A stretch of DNA of 64,000 nt from Pigmentiphaga litoralis (GCF_014651835.1 NZ_BMXQ01000001.1:3198120-3262119); one strand, 5' to 3'. Counted from the first letter of the stretch, positions 41,527 through 50,876 are shown. Made by a program: numbers and translations. Notes: a model not told the origin generated them from the sequence alone.

Positions 41527-42386
41527 GGGGAAGTCCTGTGGACAGGGTTCAAGTCGGATGTCGCGGGGCGCGTGCCGTATCCACCTGCCGTACTTGCCTG
41601 CATCGCCTGCATGGCCTGCAGGCGGGTGCCGATGTCGGCGGCGGTACCCTGCAGATCGTCCAGATGCCGGGCAATGGCCTGCGCCGGGGTCATGGTCGAT
41701 GCGAAGTAGGTCAAGCCCACCGCACAGGCGACGCCGTGCCGATCAAAAACCGGCACCGCAAGCGTATTGGTGGCGGGCCAGTACCGCGTGTCGCGGGTCG
41801 CAAAGCCATGGGCGCGCACGTCATCAAGCACGTTCCGGATTGCAACGCCATCCTTGGCAGGCGCGTCTTCATCACGGTCCGACGACGCCAGCGCGGTAAT
41901 GAGCACGTCCTGTTGTTCGGCCGAACAATGCGCCAGATACGCGCGGCCGATGGCGCGGCTCGCGAGGCTCAGACGCACATTGAGGGTCGAGTGTCGAAGC
42001 GCCAGTGGCGACAGGGGAATGGTGCTGTAGCGCACCACCATCGACAGCTCATCGAGCATCGCGACGGCCACGGGCCACTTGATGCGGCGGGTCAGTTCAT
42101 CCATGCAGGGCTTGGCGGCCTCGACCACCAGCGGTTCGCTGTGATAACCGTGACTGAGGGCCAGCACGCCCGACGTCAGGTAGTAGGCGCCATGCTGCGG
42201 GGCGTGCTTGACCAGGCCGCATTCTTCCAGTGTCCGCATCATTCGCATGATCGTTGCCTTGGGCAGGCGCGTCTGGCAATGCAGCATGTCGATCGTGGAT
42301 ATCGAGCGCTGGTTCAGTGTCCGCAACAGATCGATCGCGCGAACGACGGACCTGACGGCAGTGGTTTCGCATGATGTCGAACGCAT
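41523..42386 (-). CDS. IclR-family transcriptional regulator 1
   Basis: 287 residues. The winged helix (about 12-75: VRAIDLLRTLNQRSISTIDMLHCQTRLPKATIMRMMRTLEECGLV) is followed by the IclR ligand domain (VEAAKPCMDELTRRI ... LTYFAS). It heads the minus-strand unit with the ligase and SDR. A 17-bp palindrome lies 66 bases upstream, between it and the divergent amidohydrolase, and a second copy lies in front of the Bug gene at 45900, so it probably controls both units. Confidence 0.9.
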   Translation of the reverse strand: MRSTSCETTAVRSVVRAIDLLRTLNQRSISTIDMLHCQTRLPKATIMRMMRTLEECGLVKHAPQHGAYYLTSGVLALSHGYHSEPLVVEAAKPCMDELTRRIKWPVAVAMLDELSMVVRYSTIPLSPLALRHSTLNVRLSLASRAIGRAYLAHCSAEQQDVLITALASSDRDEDAPAKDGVAIRNVLDDVRAHGFATRDTRYWPATNTLAVPVFDRHGVACAVGLTYFASTMTPAQAIARHLDDLQGTAADIGTRLQAMQAMQASTAGGYGTRPATSDLNPVHRTSP

Positions 42387-42451
42387 ACGGCGGTCTCCTT
42401 TTTTTCGAGTATAGGAAGGCGCTCGACGCGGACTCTTGAATTACCCGGACG

Positions 42452-42468
42452 TTTTCGCTCAGCGAAAT
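42452..42468. promoter_or_regulatory. Candidate IclR operator, site 1
   Basis: TTTTCGCTCAGCGAAAT, an inverted repeat (TTTCGC/GCGAAA around TCA), midway between the IclR1 gene and the divergent amidohydrolase. Identical at 16 of 17 positions to 45800-45816. Confidence 0.7.
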
Positions 42469-42557
42469 CGACCATCGCCAGCATCGCAATCGCGACCACC
42501 CTCCGTAAGATCGCCCCATCGATCGACGCACTGAGATACCCGCATGGAGATGAATGC

Positions 42558-43385
42558 ATGACCCCACCCCGCCCTGCCCCGCGCATCATCGACACGCACG
42601 CCCATGTCTTCAGCATGACGATGCCATTGGCCGAAGGCGCCTGGCACACGCCGGCCGCTGAAGCCGACGCGGAGCAGTACCTGCGCACGCTGGACGAACA
42701 TGGAGTCGAGTCGGGCGTGCTGGCTGGCGCAAGCATCTCGGGTACCAACAACGACTATCCGCTCGCGGCATGCGACCGTCATCCGCGACTCAGGACGACG
42801 GTGATCGTCGCGCCCGACTGTCCCCTGCCGGCTTTGCAGGACATGGCCCGCCGCGGCGCCGTTGGCGTGCGCTTCCAGCTGCGCAATGTTGCTCGCGTGC
42901 CGGACTTTGCGTCGGTGGAATACCGGGGCCTGCTGCGACACATCGCCGAACTGGGCTGGCATGTGCAACTGCACGATGACGCGCGCCGCCTGCCGGACTA
43001 CCTGCCTGCGCTGGAAGCGGCGGGCGTGGACGTTGTCGTCGATCATTTCGGTCGTCCGGATCTGGAAGACGGCATTGGCGGCGCAGGCTTCCAACGCCTG
43101 CTGCGGTCCATCGATGGCGGCCGTACCTGGGTCAAGCTGTCGTCCGCGTTCCGCGTGGGTTCAGACGACCTCGTCATGCAGGCGGCCACCGCACTGATCG
43201 CATGCGCCGGGCCCCAGCGCCTCATGTGGGGCAGCGACTGGCCGTTCGCCGCCTTCGAATCCCGCGTCACGTACACACAGGTCCTGAACGACCTGTGCAC
43301 CTGGGTGCCGGATTCCGTCACCCGCCACCGCATTGCCTTTGATACGCCCAACCTTTTCTACCGACCCCGCCATGACCAAGACTGA
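42558..43385 (+). CDS. TIM-barrel amidohydrolase (PF04909 type)
   Basis: 275 residues. The metal motif DTHAHVFS near residue 12, VVDHFGRPDLED near 155, and MWGSDWPFAAFES near 215 mark the family of metal hydrolases that includes 2-pyrone-4,6-dicarboxylate lactonase and 4-sulfomuconolactonase. Lactone hydrolysis or decarboxylation is likely. First gene of the plus-strand unit, its 3' end overlapping the NTF2-like gene by 14 bases. A second member of the family lies at 49958. Confidence 0.87.
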   Translation: MTPPRPAPRIIDTHAHVFSMTMPLAEGAWHTPAAEADAEQYLRTLDEHGVESGVLAGASISGTNNDYPLAACDRHPRLRTTVIVAPDCPLPALQDMARRGAVGVRFQLRNVARVPDFASVEYRGLLRHIAELGWHVQLHDDARRLPDYLPALEAAGVDVVVDHFGRPDLEDGIGGAGFQRLLRSIDGGRTWVKLSSAFRVGSDDLVMQAATALIACAGPQRLMWGSDWPFAAFESRVTYTQVLNDLCTWVPDSVTRHRIAFDTPNLFYRPRHDQD

Positions 43386-43812
43386 ACTGCTTTCCCTGCG
43401 CTACGAACTTGAAGCCCTGACCATCGATTTCTGGCACGAAGTCGACATCGCGGGAGGCGGCAAGGCCGCCAGCTACTATGTCGAGGACGCCGTCTTTGCG
43501 TCGAGCGTGCGCGAATACCGCGGCCGCGCGGCCATCGAAGCGTTCTACGAACGGCGTCGTGACCGCGGCGCCCGCGTCTCGCTGCATGTGGTCCAGAACT
43601 TTCGCATCGAACCGGACAGCGACACCCAGGTGCGTTGCCAGTACATTCTGAATCTGTACGCCGCCGATGGGGTGCCGGTCCTGCCGTCACGGCCTGCGAT
43701 CATGCTTGCGCTGGTCGAAGAGGTGGTGGTCAAGCAGGCGGACGGCGCCTGGCGTTATGCATCGCGCCGCGTCTTTCCCCAGTTTCGCGATGAGACGCCG
43801 ACCACGGGCTGA
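43372..43812 (+). CDS. NTF2-fold (SnoaL-like) protein
   Basis: 146 residues from the ATG at 43372, overlapping the amidohydrolase. The fold is indicated by LEALTIDFWHEVDIAGGGKAASYYVEDAVFASSVREYRGRAAIEAFYERRRDRG and a strand-rich second half. SnoaL-like proteins include isomerases, dehydratases and dioxygenase beta subunits; a catalytic role in the pathway is plausible. The specific reaction is unknown. Confidence 0.75.
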   Translation: MTKTELLSLRYELEALTIDFWHEVDIAGGGKAASYYVEDAVFASSVREYRGRAAIEAFYERRRDRGARVSLHVVQNFRIEPDSDTQVRCQYILNLYAADGVPVLPSRPAIMLALVEEVVVKQADGAWRYASRRVFPQFRDETPTTG

Positions 43813-43863
43813 AGCCCGCCGACGCGGATTTCCCTTCCCTGCCCTCCACGTTGCTGCCATTCC

Positions 43864-44493
43864 ATGTTCATCGACCCCCTGACCTTCCCCGGCTTCAAGC
43901 GCTCGATCTTCAATGCCATCGTGGCGCCCCGGCCGATCGGCTGGATCAGCACCATGGCTCTCGACGGGCGCGTCAACCTCGCGCCGTTCTCGCAGTTCAA
44001 CCTGGTGTCGACGGCGCCGCCCGTGGTCATGTTCGCGTGCAACACGCCAGAAGACCGCGAACAGAAGGACACCATCGCCAACGTGATCGCCCTTGGCGAA
44101 TTCGTCGTGAACCTGGTTTCGTGGGACCTGCGCGAAGCCATGAATCTGACGTCGATGCCGCTGCCCCATGGCACCGACGAATTCGAGCACGCCGCTCTTG
44201 AAAAGGCGCCGTCGACCCATGTCAGGCCGCCCAGGGTGGCCGCGTCTCCCGCCAGCCTGGAATGCCGCATGATCCAGCGTGTCGACATCGCGCCCGACTA
44301 CCCGGGCGAGACGCCAAGCACGGTCATCTTTGGCCGGGTGGTCGGCCTGCATTTGCGGGAAGATTGCGTGGACGCGGATGGCCGCTTCGATACCGTCAAG
44401 GCGCAACCATTGACCCGGCTTGGCGGTTTCCAGTACGCGACGGTGGGCGAGATCGTGGAAATGCGCGCGCCATTCGTCAGGGCCGGCGGCTGA
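43864..44493 (+). CDS. Flavin reductase-like (FMN-binding split barrel) protein
   Basis: 209 residues. The split-barrel core reads IVAPRPIGWISTMALDGRVNLAPFSQFNLVSTAPPVVMFACN, with EFVVNLVSWDLREAMNLTS. Members reduce FMN/FAD for monooxygenases or act as flavoprotein oxygenases themselves. No large monooxygenase subunit is adjacent, so it may be a stand-alone flavoprotein. Followed by a strong terminator. Confidence 0.85.
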   Translation: MFIDPLTFPGFKRSIFNAIVAPRPIGWISTMALDGRVNLAPFSQFNLVSTAPPVVMFACNTPEDREQKDTIANVIALGEFVVNLVSWDLREAMNLTSMPLPHGTDEFEHAALEKAPSTHVRPPRVAASPASLECRMIQRVDIAPDYPGETPSTVIFGRVVGLHLREDCVDADGRFDTVKAQPLTRLGGFQYATVGEIVEMRAPFVRAGG

Positions 44494-44520
44494 CGCCGTC
44501 CCGTTCCAACCCCTTCAAAC

Positions 44521-44545
44521 GCCCCACGCCGTGGGGCTTTTTTTT
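44521..44545 (+). terminator. Rho-independent terminator after the flavin reductase gene
   Basis: Stem GCCCCAC/GTGGGGC with loop GCC, followed by eight T. It separates the first plus-strand unit of the catabolic island from the porin. Confidence 0.92.
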
Positions 44546-44681
44546 CGCCTGAGACAACGGAAAATTCCGGCACTCGGAAAGCGTGAAACGATCCGTTGCG
44601 CCGCGTTCGCCGCCCTCCTAGACTCCGCTCGCCTTCACAAGAAGCCACGACCACAAGAAGTCACGAACGAGAGGAGACACG

Positions 44682-45785
44682 ATGACTCAGGACACCCCCC
44701 GCATCAGACTGGGCCTGCTTGCCACGGCCGCCTTATTGATGGCGCCGGCGGCCCACGCACAGAACGCGGCGTCAACTGCCAGCCTGACTTTGTATGGCGT
44801 TGCCGACGCCTGCCTTGCCATGCATCACGGCAATGCCGGGTCCAATTTCCAGGTCAACGGCGGGGGCTGCAGTTTCGGCTCGCGCTTCGGGTTGCGTGGC
44901 ACCGAAGATCTTGGCGACGGCTACAAGGCCTACTTCCAGCTTGAAAGCGGATTCGGCATCGATACGGGCGTCCTTGCACAGAGCGGCCGCCTGTTCGGCC
45001 GCAAAGCCATTGTCGGCCTGAGCGGAAAGTTCGGCGCCATCGAAGCAGGCCGCGCCTACGCACCGGCATTCGATCTGCTGACCGCCATCGATCCAATGCG
45101 GCTGGGGATCGGCTCGGTCATCGCCACCCTGTGGTCCGGCTCGCCCGGCACGGCGGGGGGCCGGACCGACAACACCATCAGCTACCAGACGCCCACCTAC
45201 AGCGGCTTCAACGCAAGGCTGCTGTTCGCGCCGGGCGAACAGGTGGCGCCGTTGCCTTCCCGCGGCGGCGACACGAAAGGCCTGGGGGTCACGTATCGCA
45301 GCCAGAAGCTGCTTGCGGGCATGACCTATGCCAAGGTCGGCAACGCCGCGGATGCAGGCGATGACCGGGCCACGACGATTGCCGCGCGCTACGACTTCGG
45401 CACGTTTTCGCTGGCAGCCGCAGGCCAGTTCGGTGGATGGGAGGGCACCCGCAGCGCCGCCGCCCCCGCCAGCGCCTCGAGCATCTGGAGCCGGCGATTC
45501 AACAGCTACATGGTCGGCGGCACGGTCAACCTGGGGGCCGACACCGTCTCGGGGTCCTACAAACGGTATGACGATCGGACCGTGTCGAACTTCGATGCCG
45601 ACATCTGGAGCGTCGTCTACCGGCACACCTTGTCCAAACGCACGACGCTGTATGGCGGCCTGACGCGGCTCAAGAATCGCCACGCGTCGAACTACGGAGC
45701 GTCGGACGGCAGCGGCGCCTACACCGGCGTTGCGCTCAATGGCGCGTCACGTGTCATCGATCTGGGCATCACCCACTTCTTCTGA
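44682..45785 (+). CDS. Outer-membrane general porin
   Basis: 367 residues with GAGGAG upstream. Signal peptide to AHAQNA, then the beta-proteobacterial porin opening ASLTLYGVADACLAMHHGNAG and GSRFGLRGTEDLGDGYKAYFQLESGFGIDTG. The C-terminal phenylalanine (ITHFF) needed for BAM assembly is present. 16-stranded trimeric porin, likely letting the island's substrate cross the outer membrane. Stands between a terminator and an operator, so it is transcribed on its own. Confidence 0.93.
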   Translation: MTQDTPRIRLGLLATAALLMAPAAHAQNAASTASLTLYGVADACLAMHHGNAGSNFQVNGGGCSFGSRFGLRGTEDLGDGYKAYFQLESGFGIDTGVLAQSGRLFGRKAIVGLSGKFGAIEAGRAYAPAFDLLTAIDPMRLGIGSVIATLWSGSPGTAGGRTDNTISYQTPTYSGFNARLLFAPGEQVAPLPSRGGDTKGLGVTYRSQKLLAGMTYAKVGNAADAGDDRATTIAARYDFGTFSLAAAGQFGGWEGTRSAAAPASASSIWSRRFNSYMVGGTVNLGADTVSGSYKRYDDRTVSNFDADIWSVVYRHTLSKRTTLYGGLTRLKNRHASNYGASDGSGAYTGVALNGASRVIDLGITHFF

Positions 45786-45799
45786 TCGACATGACCGTG

Positions 45800-45816
45800 T
45801 TTTCGTTCAGCGAAAT
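45800..45816. promoter_or_regulatory. Candidate IclR operator, site 2
   Basis: TTTTCGTTCAGCGAAAT, 16 of 17 bases identical to site 1 at 42452-42468, 84 bases before the Bug gene at 45900. Confidence 0.65.
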
Positions 45817-45899
45817 GTCGCGTCGGTTCACGCGCGAATCGTTCGATCGCTCATTACCATCGATTCAACAATGAAGAACAAGACCAGGAGACAAGACGC

Positions 45900-46916
45900 A
45901 TGACCCTTGATCGCACGGACAATCCCGGCCGCCGCAAAGCGTTGCAGTGGCTTGCGGCAAGCGCGTCTGTCGGCGTTGGCGGACTCTTCCAGGCCCGCGC
46001 CCATGCGGCGGCCGCGGCCTGGCCCACGCAGCGCGTCCGGCTGGTTGTGCCGTTCGCCGCTGGCGGATCGACCGACGCGCTCGCCCGCCTGCTGGCGCAG
46101 AAACTGCACGACAGCTTTGGCCAGCCCTTCATCGTCGAGAACCGGGGTGGCGCCAACGGCAACCTGGGTGCGACCGCGGTGACTACTGCGGCGCCCGATG
46201 GCTACACCCTGTTCTTTTCAACCACGGGCCCGCTGTCGATCAACAAGCTGCTGTATCGCAATACCCCATTCGACCCGCTGTCCGACTTCACGCCGATTTC
46301 ATTGCTGGCCGACGTTCCGCTGCTGCTTGCCGCGCACCCCTCGTTTCCGGCCAATGACGTCAAGCAGTTGCTTGCCTACCTTCGGACGAATCCCGGCAAG
46401 GTGGCGTACTCGACGGGTGGCAACGGATCGATGGGGCATCTGGCGGCCATGCTCATGCAACGGGCCACCGGCACGTCGCTCGTGCACGTCCCGTACAAGG
46501 GATCGGCGGGTGCGCTCAATGACCTGCTTGGCGGGGTGGTGAACCTCAGCTTCGACCTGGTCCCGACCTACCTTCAGCACATTGCTGCAGGCAAGCTCAA
46601 GCCGCTGGCGGTCCTGGGCCCACAACGCTCGTCCAGCTTGCCCGCGGTGCCCACGCTCAAGGAACTGGGGATCGATGTCGATGCAACCGGGTGGTACGGA
46701 CTGGCCGGACCCAAGGGCCTGCCGGCCGACATCGTGCAAAAGGTAAACGCCGCAACCAATGCGTTCCTGGCCAGCCCCGAAGGCCGCAAGCAACTGGACG
46801 TGTATGCCATGCGCGCCATCGGCGGTTCGCCCGACGCACTGAAAACGTTGATGCGCACCGAGACGGACAAATGGCGTCCGATCGTCGAACCCATCGCCGC
46901 CACCATCATGGAATGA
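45900..46916 (+). CDS. Bug-family substrate-binding protein A
   Basis: 338 residues, AGGAG upstream. A Tat-like or Sec signal (RRKALQWLAASASVGVGGLFQARAHA), then WPTQRVRLVVPFAAGGSTDALARLLAQKL, IVENRGGANGNLGA, APDGYTL. Periplasmic ligand capture for a tripartite carboxylate transporter. No TctA or TctB membrane gene is present in the window, so it must share one encoded elsewhere or act as a sensor. The stop overlaps the next start (ATGA). Confidence 0.93.
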   Translation: MTLDRTDNPGRRKALQWLAASASVGVGGLFQARAHAAAAAWPTQRVRLVVPFAAGGSTDALARLLAQKLHDSFGQPFIVENRGGANGNLGATAVTTAAPDGYTLFFSTTGPLSINKLLYRNTPFDPLSDFTPISLLADVPLLLAAHPSFPANDVKQLLAYLRTNPGKVAYSTGGNGSMGHLAAMLMQRATGTSLVHVPYKGSAGALNDLLGGVVNLSFDLVPTYLQHIAAGKLKPLAVLGPQRSSSLPAVPTLKELGIDVDATGWYGLAGPKGLPADIVQKVNAATNAFLASPEGRKQLDVYAMRAIGGSPDALKTLMRTETDKWRPIVEPIAATIME

Positions 46917-47983
46917 GCCACCCCATGCAGACCCCACCCGTTGTGCCCGTTCCCTCGCGCCGTCATGTCCTGGGCTATGGCGCCGCCCTTGGCCTTGGCA
47001 CCCTGATCAGTGGATGCGCAGCGCCGTCCACGCAGGGCGCTGCGTCGACCGATACCGCCGCGGCGAATACCGCCGCCCTGAAAGTGTTCGGCAATCTGGA
47101 CACGCTCGAATTCGCGCCGGTCCTGCTGGCGGGCGCCACCCGCGAAGCCGGACGGATCGAGATCGCGCAAGGCGGCATCCTCAGCCTGTTCGACAAGCAA
47201 GGTGATCTGCCCAACCTGAAGGCGTCGGGGCGATCGCACGTTGCCACCAATTCCGAAACGCAGGGCCTGCGGTACTCCATCGACAACCCCGACCTGCGCA
47301 TCATCTTTACGATTTCAGAGGGTGTCTACCGCATCATTGCGCGCAGGTCCGCAGGCATTGCGTCGCTGGCCGACCTGCGCGGCAAGCGCATCGGCACCAT
47401 GCCCAAAACCTCGTCGGCGTATTACCTGCATTGCATGCTCAAAAGCGCGGGCGTCAACGACAACGAGGTGCGCGTCGAGCCCTTTGTGTCGGGCACCGCC
47501 CGCCCCTTGGCGATGATGAAGGACGCCTTGCTCAGCGGGCAGATCGACGCCGTCACGATCTGGGAACCCGAAATGCAGCGCTGCGCCGATGCGCTTGGCG
47601 CGGATGCCATATCGTTTTTCGATGCGGCCGCTTATCGCGAGCAGTTCAGTCTGTACAGCACGCGGGGCAATCTGGCGGATCCGGTTTTGCGTCCAAAGAT
47701 CGTGTCGCTGGTGCGGTCCTTGATGATCGCGTCGGAGCAGATCCGGCGCGATCCCCGCGATGCGGCCAAACTGGTGGCCAAGGCCGCCCGCCTTGACCTG
47801 CCGTCCGTCGAACGGGCCTGGCCACACAACACCTACCCTGGCACCCTCCTGTCCAGCCTGCTCGACACCATGGTCGAAGAAGACGTCTGGGTTGCGAAAG
47901 AAACCGGGCGGGCGCCGCGCACGCACGCGCAGCTGGCGCCCCTGATCGACGCGTCGGTATTGCATCAAGTGCTGCAGTCATGA
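46913..47983 (+). CDS. NMT1/THI5-like ABC-type substrate-binding lipoprotein
   Basis: 356 residues from the ATG overlapping the preceding stop. The signal SRRHVLGYGAALGLGTLISGCAAP combines a twin-arginine motif and a lipobox. The body resembles nitrate/sulfonate/taurine and NMT1-type binding proteins (GKRIGTMPKTSSAYYLHCMLKSAGVNDNEVRVEP; AVTIWEPEMQRCADALG). The permease and ATPase partners are not in the window. Embedded between two Bug genes. Confidence 0.85.
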   Translation: MSHPMQTPPVVPVPSRRHVLGYGAALGLGTLISGCAAPSTQGAASTDTAAANTAALKVFGNLDTLEFAPVLLAGATREAGRIEIAQGGILSLFDKQGDLPNLKASGRSHVATNSETQGLRYSIDNPDLRIIFTISEGVYRIIARRSAGIASLADLRGKRIGTMPKTSSAYYLHCMLKSAGVNDNEVRVEPFVSGTARPLAMMKDALLSGQIDAVTIWEPEMQRCADALGADAISFFDAAAYREQFSLYSTRGNLADPVLRPKIVSLVRSLMIASEQIRRDPRDAAKLVAKAARLDLPSVERAWPHNTYPGTLLSSLLDTMVEEDVWVAKETGRAPRTHAQLAPLIDASVLHQVLQS

Positions 47984-48969
47984 GACCGGGCGCGGCAATG
48001 CGGGCAATCGGGCGGGGACTGTGCGTCGCTGCGCTGGCTGGCCTGCCGCTGGCTGCGGTCGGCGCCGCGCCCGATGCGTGGCCGACCCGGCCACTGCGGC
48101 TCATCGTTCCGTACGCGCCGGGTGGACCGACCGACATCATCGGACGGCTGGTTGCCCGGTTCGCGGGTGAGGCCCTGGGCAAACCGGTTGTCGTCGACAA
48201 CCGTGCGGGCGCGGGCGGGACCATTGGCCTGAGCCAGGCGCTCCAGGCCGAGCCCGATGGCTACACGCTTGCCCTGGTGGCCCCCGGACCCATCGCAGGC
48301 ATGCCCAACCTGATGAAGCTGCCCTATGCACCGGATGACATCGCCTACCTGACGCTGGCCGCGCGCACGCCGTCCGTCATCGTCGTGCGCAGCCAGTCGG
48401 GCATTGACAGCCTTGCGGCCCTGATCGAGCAGGCCAGGCGACATCCCGGCACGATGAACTACGGATCGGCCGGCGCAGGCACGACGCCCCACCTGGGCGC
48501 CGAGCTGTTCAAGCAGGAAGCCAAGGTCGACCTCGTCCACGTACCGTACAAAGGCGCCGCTCCTGCCTTGGCCGCGCTCATGGCCGGCGACGTGCAGATG
48601 ATGATGGTCGATCTGCTGCCCGTGATTCCGCTTGCCGCCAGCGGCCGGCTCAAGATCCTGGCCATCGTCAGCGACCGGCGCGTGCCCAGCCTGCCCGACG
48701 TGCCGACGACGCGGGAGCTTGGCTTTCCAGGCGTCCTGATGGACGCGAACTACGGCATCGTCGGCCCCAAGGGAATCCCTTCCGATGTGCAGGCCCGCAT
48801 CGTGGATGCGGTGCGCCGCGCGGTCGGCAGGCCGGAGATGCAGGCCGAGATGGGCAAGATCGGCGGAACGGCCCTGACGTCCACCTCGGCCGGCTATCGC
48901 GACATGACGCGCGTCGAATTCGAGCGATGGAAGCAGGTGGTCGACAAAGGCCATCTCACCCTTAACTGA
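47980..48969 (+). CDS. Bug-family substrate-binding protein B
   Basis: 329 residues, starting by ATGA overlap with the previous gene. Signal to VGAAPDA, then WPTRPLRLIVPYAPGGPTDIIGRLVARF, VVVDNRAGAGGTIGLSQAL, EPDGYTLALVAPG and VDLVHVPYKGAAPALAAL. A GAGTTPHLGAELF block marks the family. One of three Bug proteins in this island, all different, so their ligands probably differ or one serves as a sensor. Confidence 0.93.
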   Translation: MRPGAAMRAIGRGLCVAALAGLPLAAVGAAPDAWPTRPLRLIVPYAPGGPTDIIGRLVARFAGEALGKPVVVDNRAGAGGTIGLSQALQAEPDGYTLALVAPGPIAGMPNLMKLPYAPDDIAYLTLAARTPSVIVVRSQSGIDSLAALIEQARRHPGTMNYGSAGAGTTPHLGAELFKQEAKVDLVHVPYKGAAPALAALMAGDVQMMMVDLLPVIPLAASGRLKILAIVSDRRVPSLPDVPTTRELGFPGVLMDANYGIVGPKGIPSDVQARIVDAVRRAVGRPEMQAEMGKIGGTALTSTSAGYRDMTRVEFERWKQVVDKGHLTLN

Positions 48970-48986
48970 CCGCCAGGAATATCGCC

Positions 48987-49943
48987 ATGAAAAGACGAAC
49001 TTTTGCGATCGCCGCCGCATGCTCGGCATTGCCCGTGAGCTGGCGCGCCGCGCTCGCGGCCGACGCGTATCCCGCGCGGCCCGTGCTGGCGATCGTCCCC
49101 TATGCGGTGGGCGGCGCCGATACCTATCTGCGGCCCTTGCAGCCGGCGCTCGAACAGGCGCATGGCATCCGGCTCGTGATCGAGTCGGTCAATGGCGCAG
49201 GCGGCACCGTGGGGGCGTCGCGCGTGAAGCGCAGCACGCCCGATGGCTATACCTTGCTGTTCTGCGGTTCGGGATTGATGTCGATCGCGCCGCGCGTGCA
49301 GCCAGCAGCGCCGGTGCTTGCGGACTTCATTCCGATCATCAACCTGGTGACCGTGCCGTACATCATTGCGACCCGCAAGGGATCACCGATCACCGACCTG
49401 CCCGGCCTGATCGACTTCATCAAGCGGCGGCCGGGCGTCCTGACCTATGGATCTCCAGGCATCAGCACGTCACCGCACCTGGGCATGGAATCGCTGGCCC
49501 GCATGCTGGGCAGCAGCGTCACGCACATTCCGTATTCGGGCATCGCCACCGCCATCCAGGGACTGCTGGGTGGTCACCTTGAAGCCGTGATCGGCGCGCC
49601 CAGCACGCTCATGCCGCAGATCGAGGCCAAAGCGATTCAAGGGATTGCGCTGGTCGGCAAGAACCGCTTTCCGCTCGCGCCGGACATCCCGTCGCTGGCC
49701 GAGGCCGGCATCGATCTGGACGTCTCGACGCATTTTGCGGTCTATGCGCCCCGGGGCACCCCTGCGCAGGTGGTGGCCACGCTGGCACGGGCATTCCAGG
49801 AAGCGGCCAGCGACCCGTCCTATACCAAGGCCATGGAAGGTGTGCGGACGCGGGTCAACCTGATGCCGGCAGACGTGCTGGCGCGCACTCTTGCCGATGA
49901 GACCTCGCGCTTTGGCGCGATGATGTCCGCCATCACGACTTGA
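48987..49943 (+). CDS. Bug-family substrate-binding protein C
   Basis: 318 residues. Signal MKRRTFAIAAACSALPVSWRAALAA, then YPARPVLAIVPYAVGGADTYLRPLQPALE (shorter and less typical N-terminal loop), VIESVNGAGGTVGASRV and TPDGYTLLFCG. The usual DN in the carboxylate loop is replaced by ES, so ligand contacts differ from B. 17 bases after gene B. Confidence 0.92.
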   Translation: MKRRTFAIAAACSALPVSWRAALAADAYPARPVLAIVPYAVGGADTYLRPLQPALEQAHGIRLVIESVNGAGGTVGASRVKRSTPDGYTLLFCGSGLMSIAPRVQPAAPVLADFIPIINLVTVPYIIATRKGSPITDLPGLIDFIKRRPGVLTYGSPGISTSPHLGMESLARMLGSSVTHIPYSGIATAIQGLLGGHLEAVIGAPSTLMPQIEAKAIQGIALVGKNRFPLAPDIPSLAEAGIDLDVSTHFAVYAPRGTPAQVVATLARAFQEAASDPSYTKAMEGVRTRVNLMPADVLARTLADETSRFGAMMSAITT

Positions 49944-49957
49944 AAGAGAATCGTGCC

Positions 49958-50836
49958 ATGCATTCCCTGCCCTCATCCGCGCCTGCCGGCACATCGTTGA
50001 CACCCGCAACGACCTGGCAGATCGACTGCCATGCGCATGTGTACGACCTGGCGCGCCATCCCCTGCACCACAGCAGCGGCTTTGACCTGCTCGCCAACGA
50101 AATCGGCAGCGCCGATCAATTCGCGTGCGTGCTCGATGCGCACGGTTTCACCCATGGCGTCCTGATCAATCCCCTGGGCGGATACGGCACCGACAACAGC
50201 TGCCTGGTCAGCACGCTGACGCGCTTCCAGGGGCGCTTCAAAGGTGTCGCGGTCATTGCCCACGACACGCCCGAGGCCGACTTCGCGCGGATGGCAGACG
50301 CGGGCGTCGTGGGGCTGCGATTCAACCTGAACTTTGCGGCCAGTCCATCGCTGTTCGTTCCCGAGGCGCAACGTTCGCTGGCCATCGCGCGCGACCTGGG
50401 GTGGTTCGCGCAGGTGCATTACGAGGGCGATACCTTGATCGGCGCACTGCCGGTGCTGCGCCGCGCGCGACTGCCGATCGTGATCGACCATTGCGGCCGC
50501 CCCGACCTGTCTGCCGGCCTGGACCAGCCGGGCTTCAAGGCCCTGCTTGAACTCGGGCGCGAGGGCGAGGCCATCATCAAGCTCGCCAGCGTCTTCCGCT
50601 TTTCGAAGCAGGGGTTCCCTTTCGACGATGTCGACCCCTATGTGCATGCCCTGATCGACGCCTTCACGCCGGACCGGTGCATCTGGGGATCGGACTGGCC
50701 GTATCTGCACGCACCGCAGCGCACGGACCACGCCACCTTGCTGCAGGCATTGCACCGCTGGCTGCCCTTAGAAGCCGACCGCCGTAAAGTATTGGGCGAG
50801 ACACCTGCGCGGCTCTTCGGTTTTGCGCCTGGCTGA
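49958..50836 (+). CDS. TIM-barrel amidohydrolase 2 (PF04909 type)
   Basis: 292 residues from the ATG at 49958. Motifs: QIDCHAHVYDL, VIDHCGRPDLSAG and CIWGSDWPYLHAPQ, the same order as in the gene at 42558, with which it is clearly related but not identical. LigI/sulfomuconolactonase-like hydrolase. It follows Bug C by 14 bases and precedes the cupin, so it works in the same pathway. Confidence 0.86.
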   Translation: MHSLPSSAPAGTSLTPATTWQIDCHAHVYDLARHPLHHSSGFDLLANEIGSADQFACVLDAHGFTHGVLINPLGGYGTDNSCLVSTLTRFQGRFKGVAVIAHDTPEADFARMADAGVVGLRFNLNFAASPSLFVPEAQRSLAIARDLGWFAQVHYEGDTLIGALPVLRRARLPIVIDHCGRPDLSAGLDQPGFKALLELGREGEAIIKLASVFRFSKQGFPFDDVDPYVHALIDAFTPDRCIWGSDWPYLHAPQRTDHATLLQALHRWLPLEADRRKVLGETPARLFGFAPG

Positions 50837-50876
50837 CCGCCATCCGGTCCCCGCCCTCCCCTCATTTCAGACAAGG

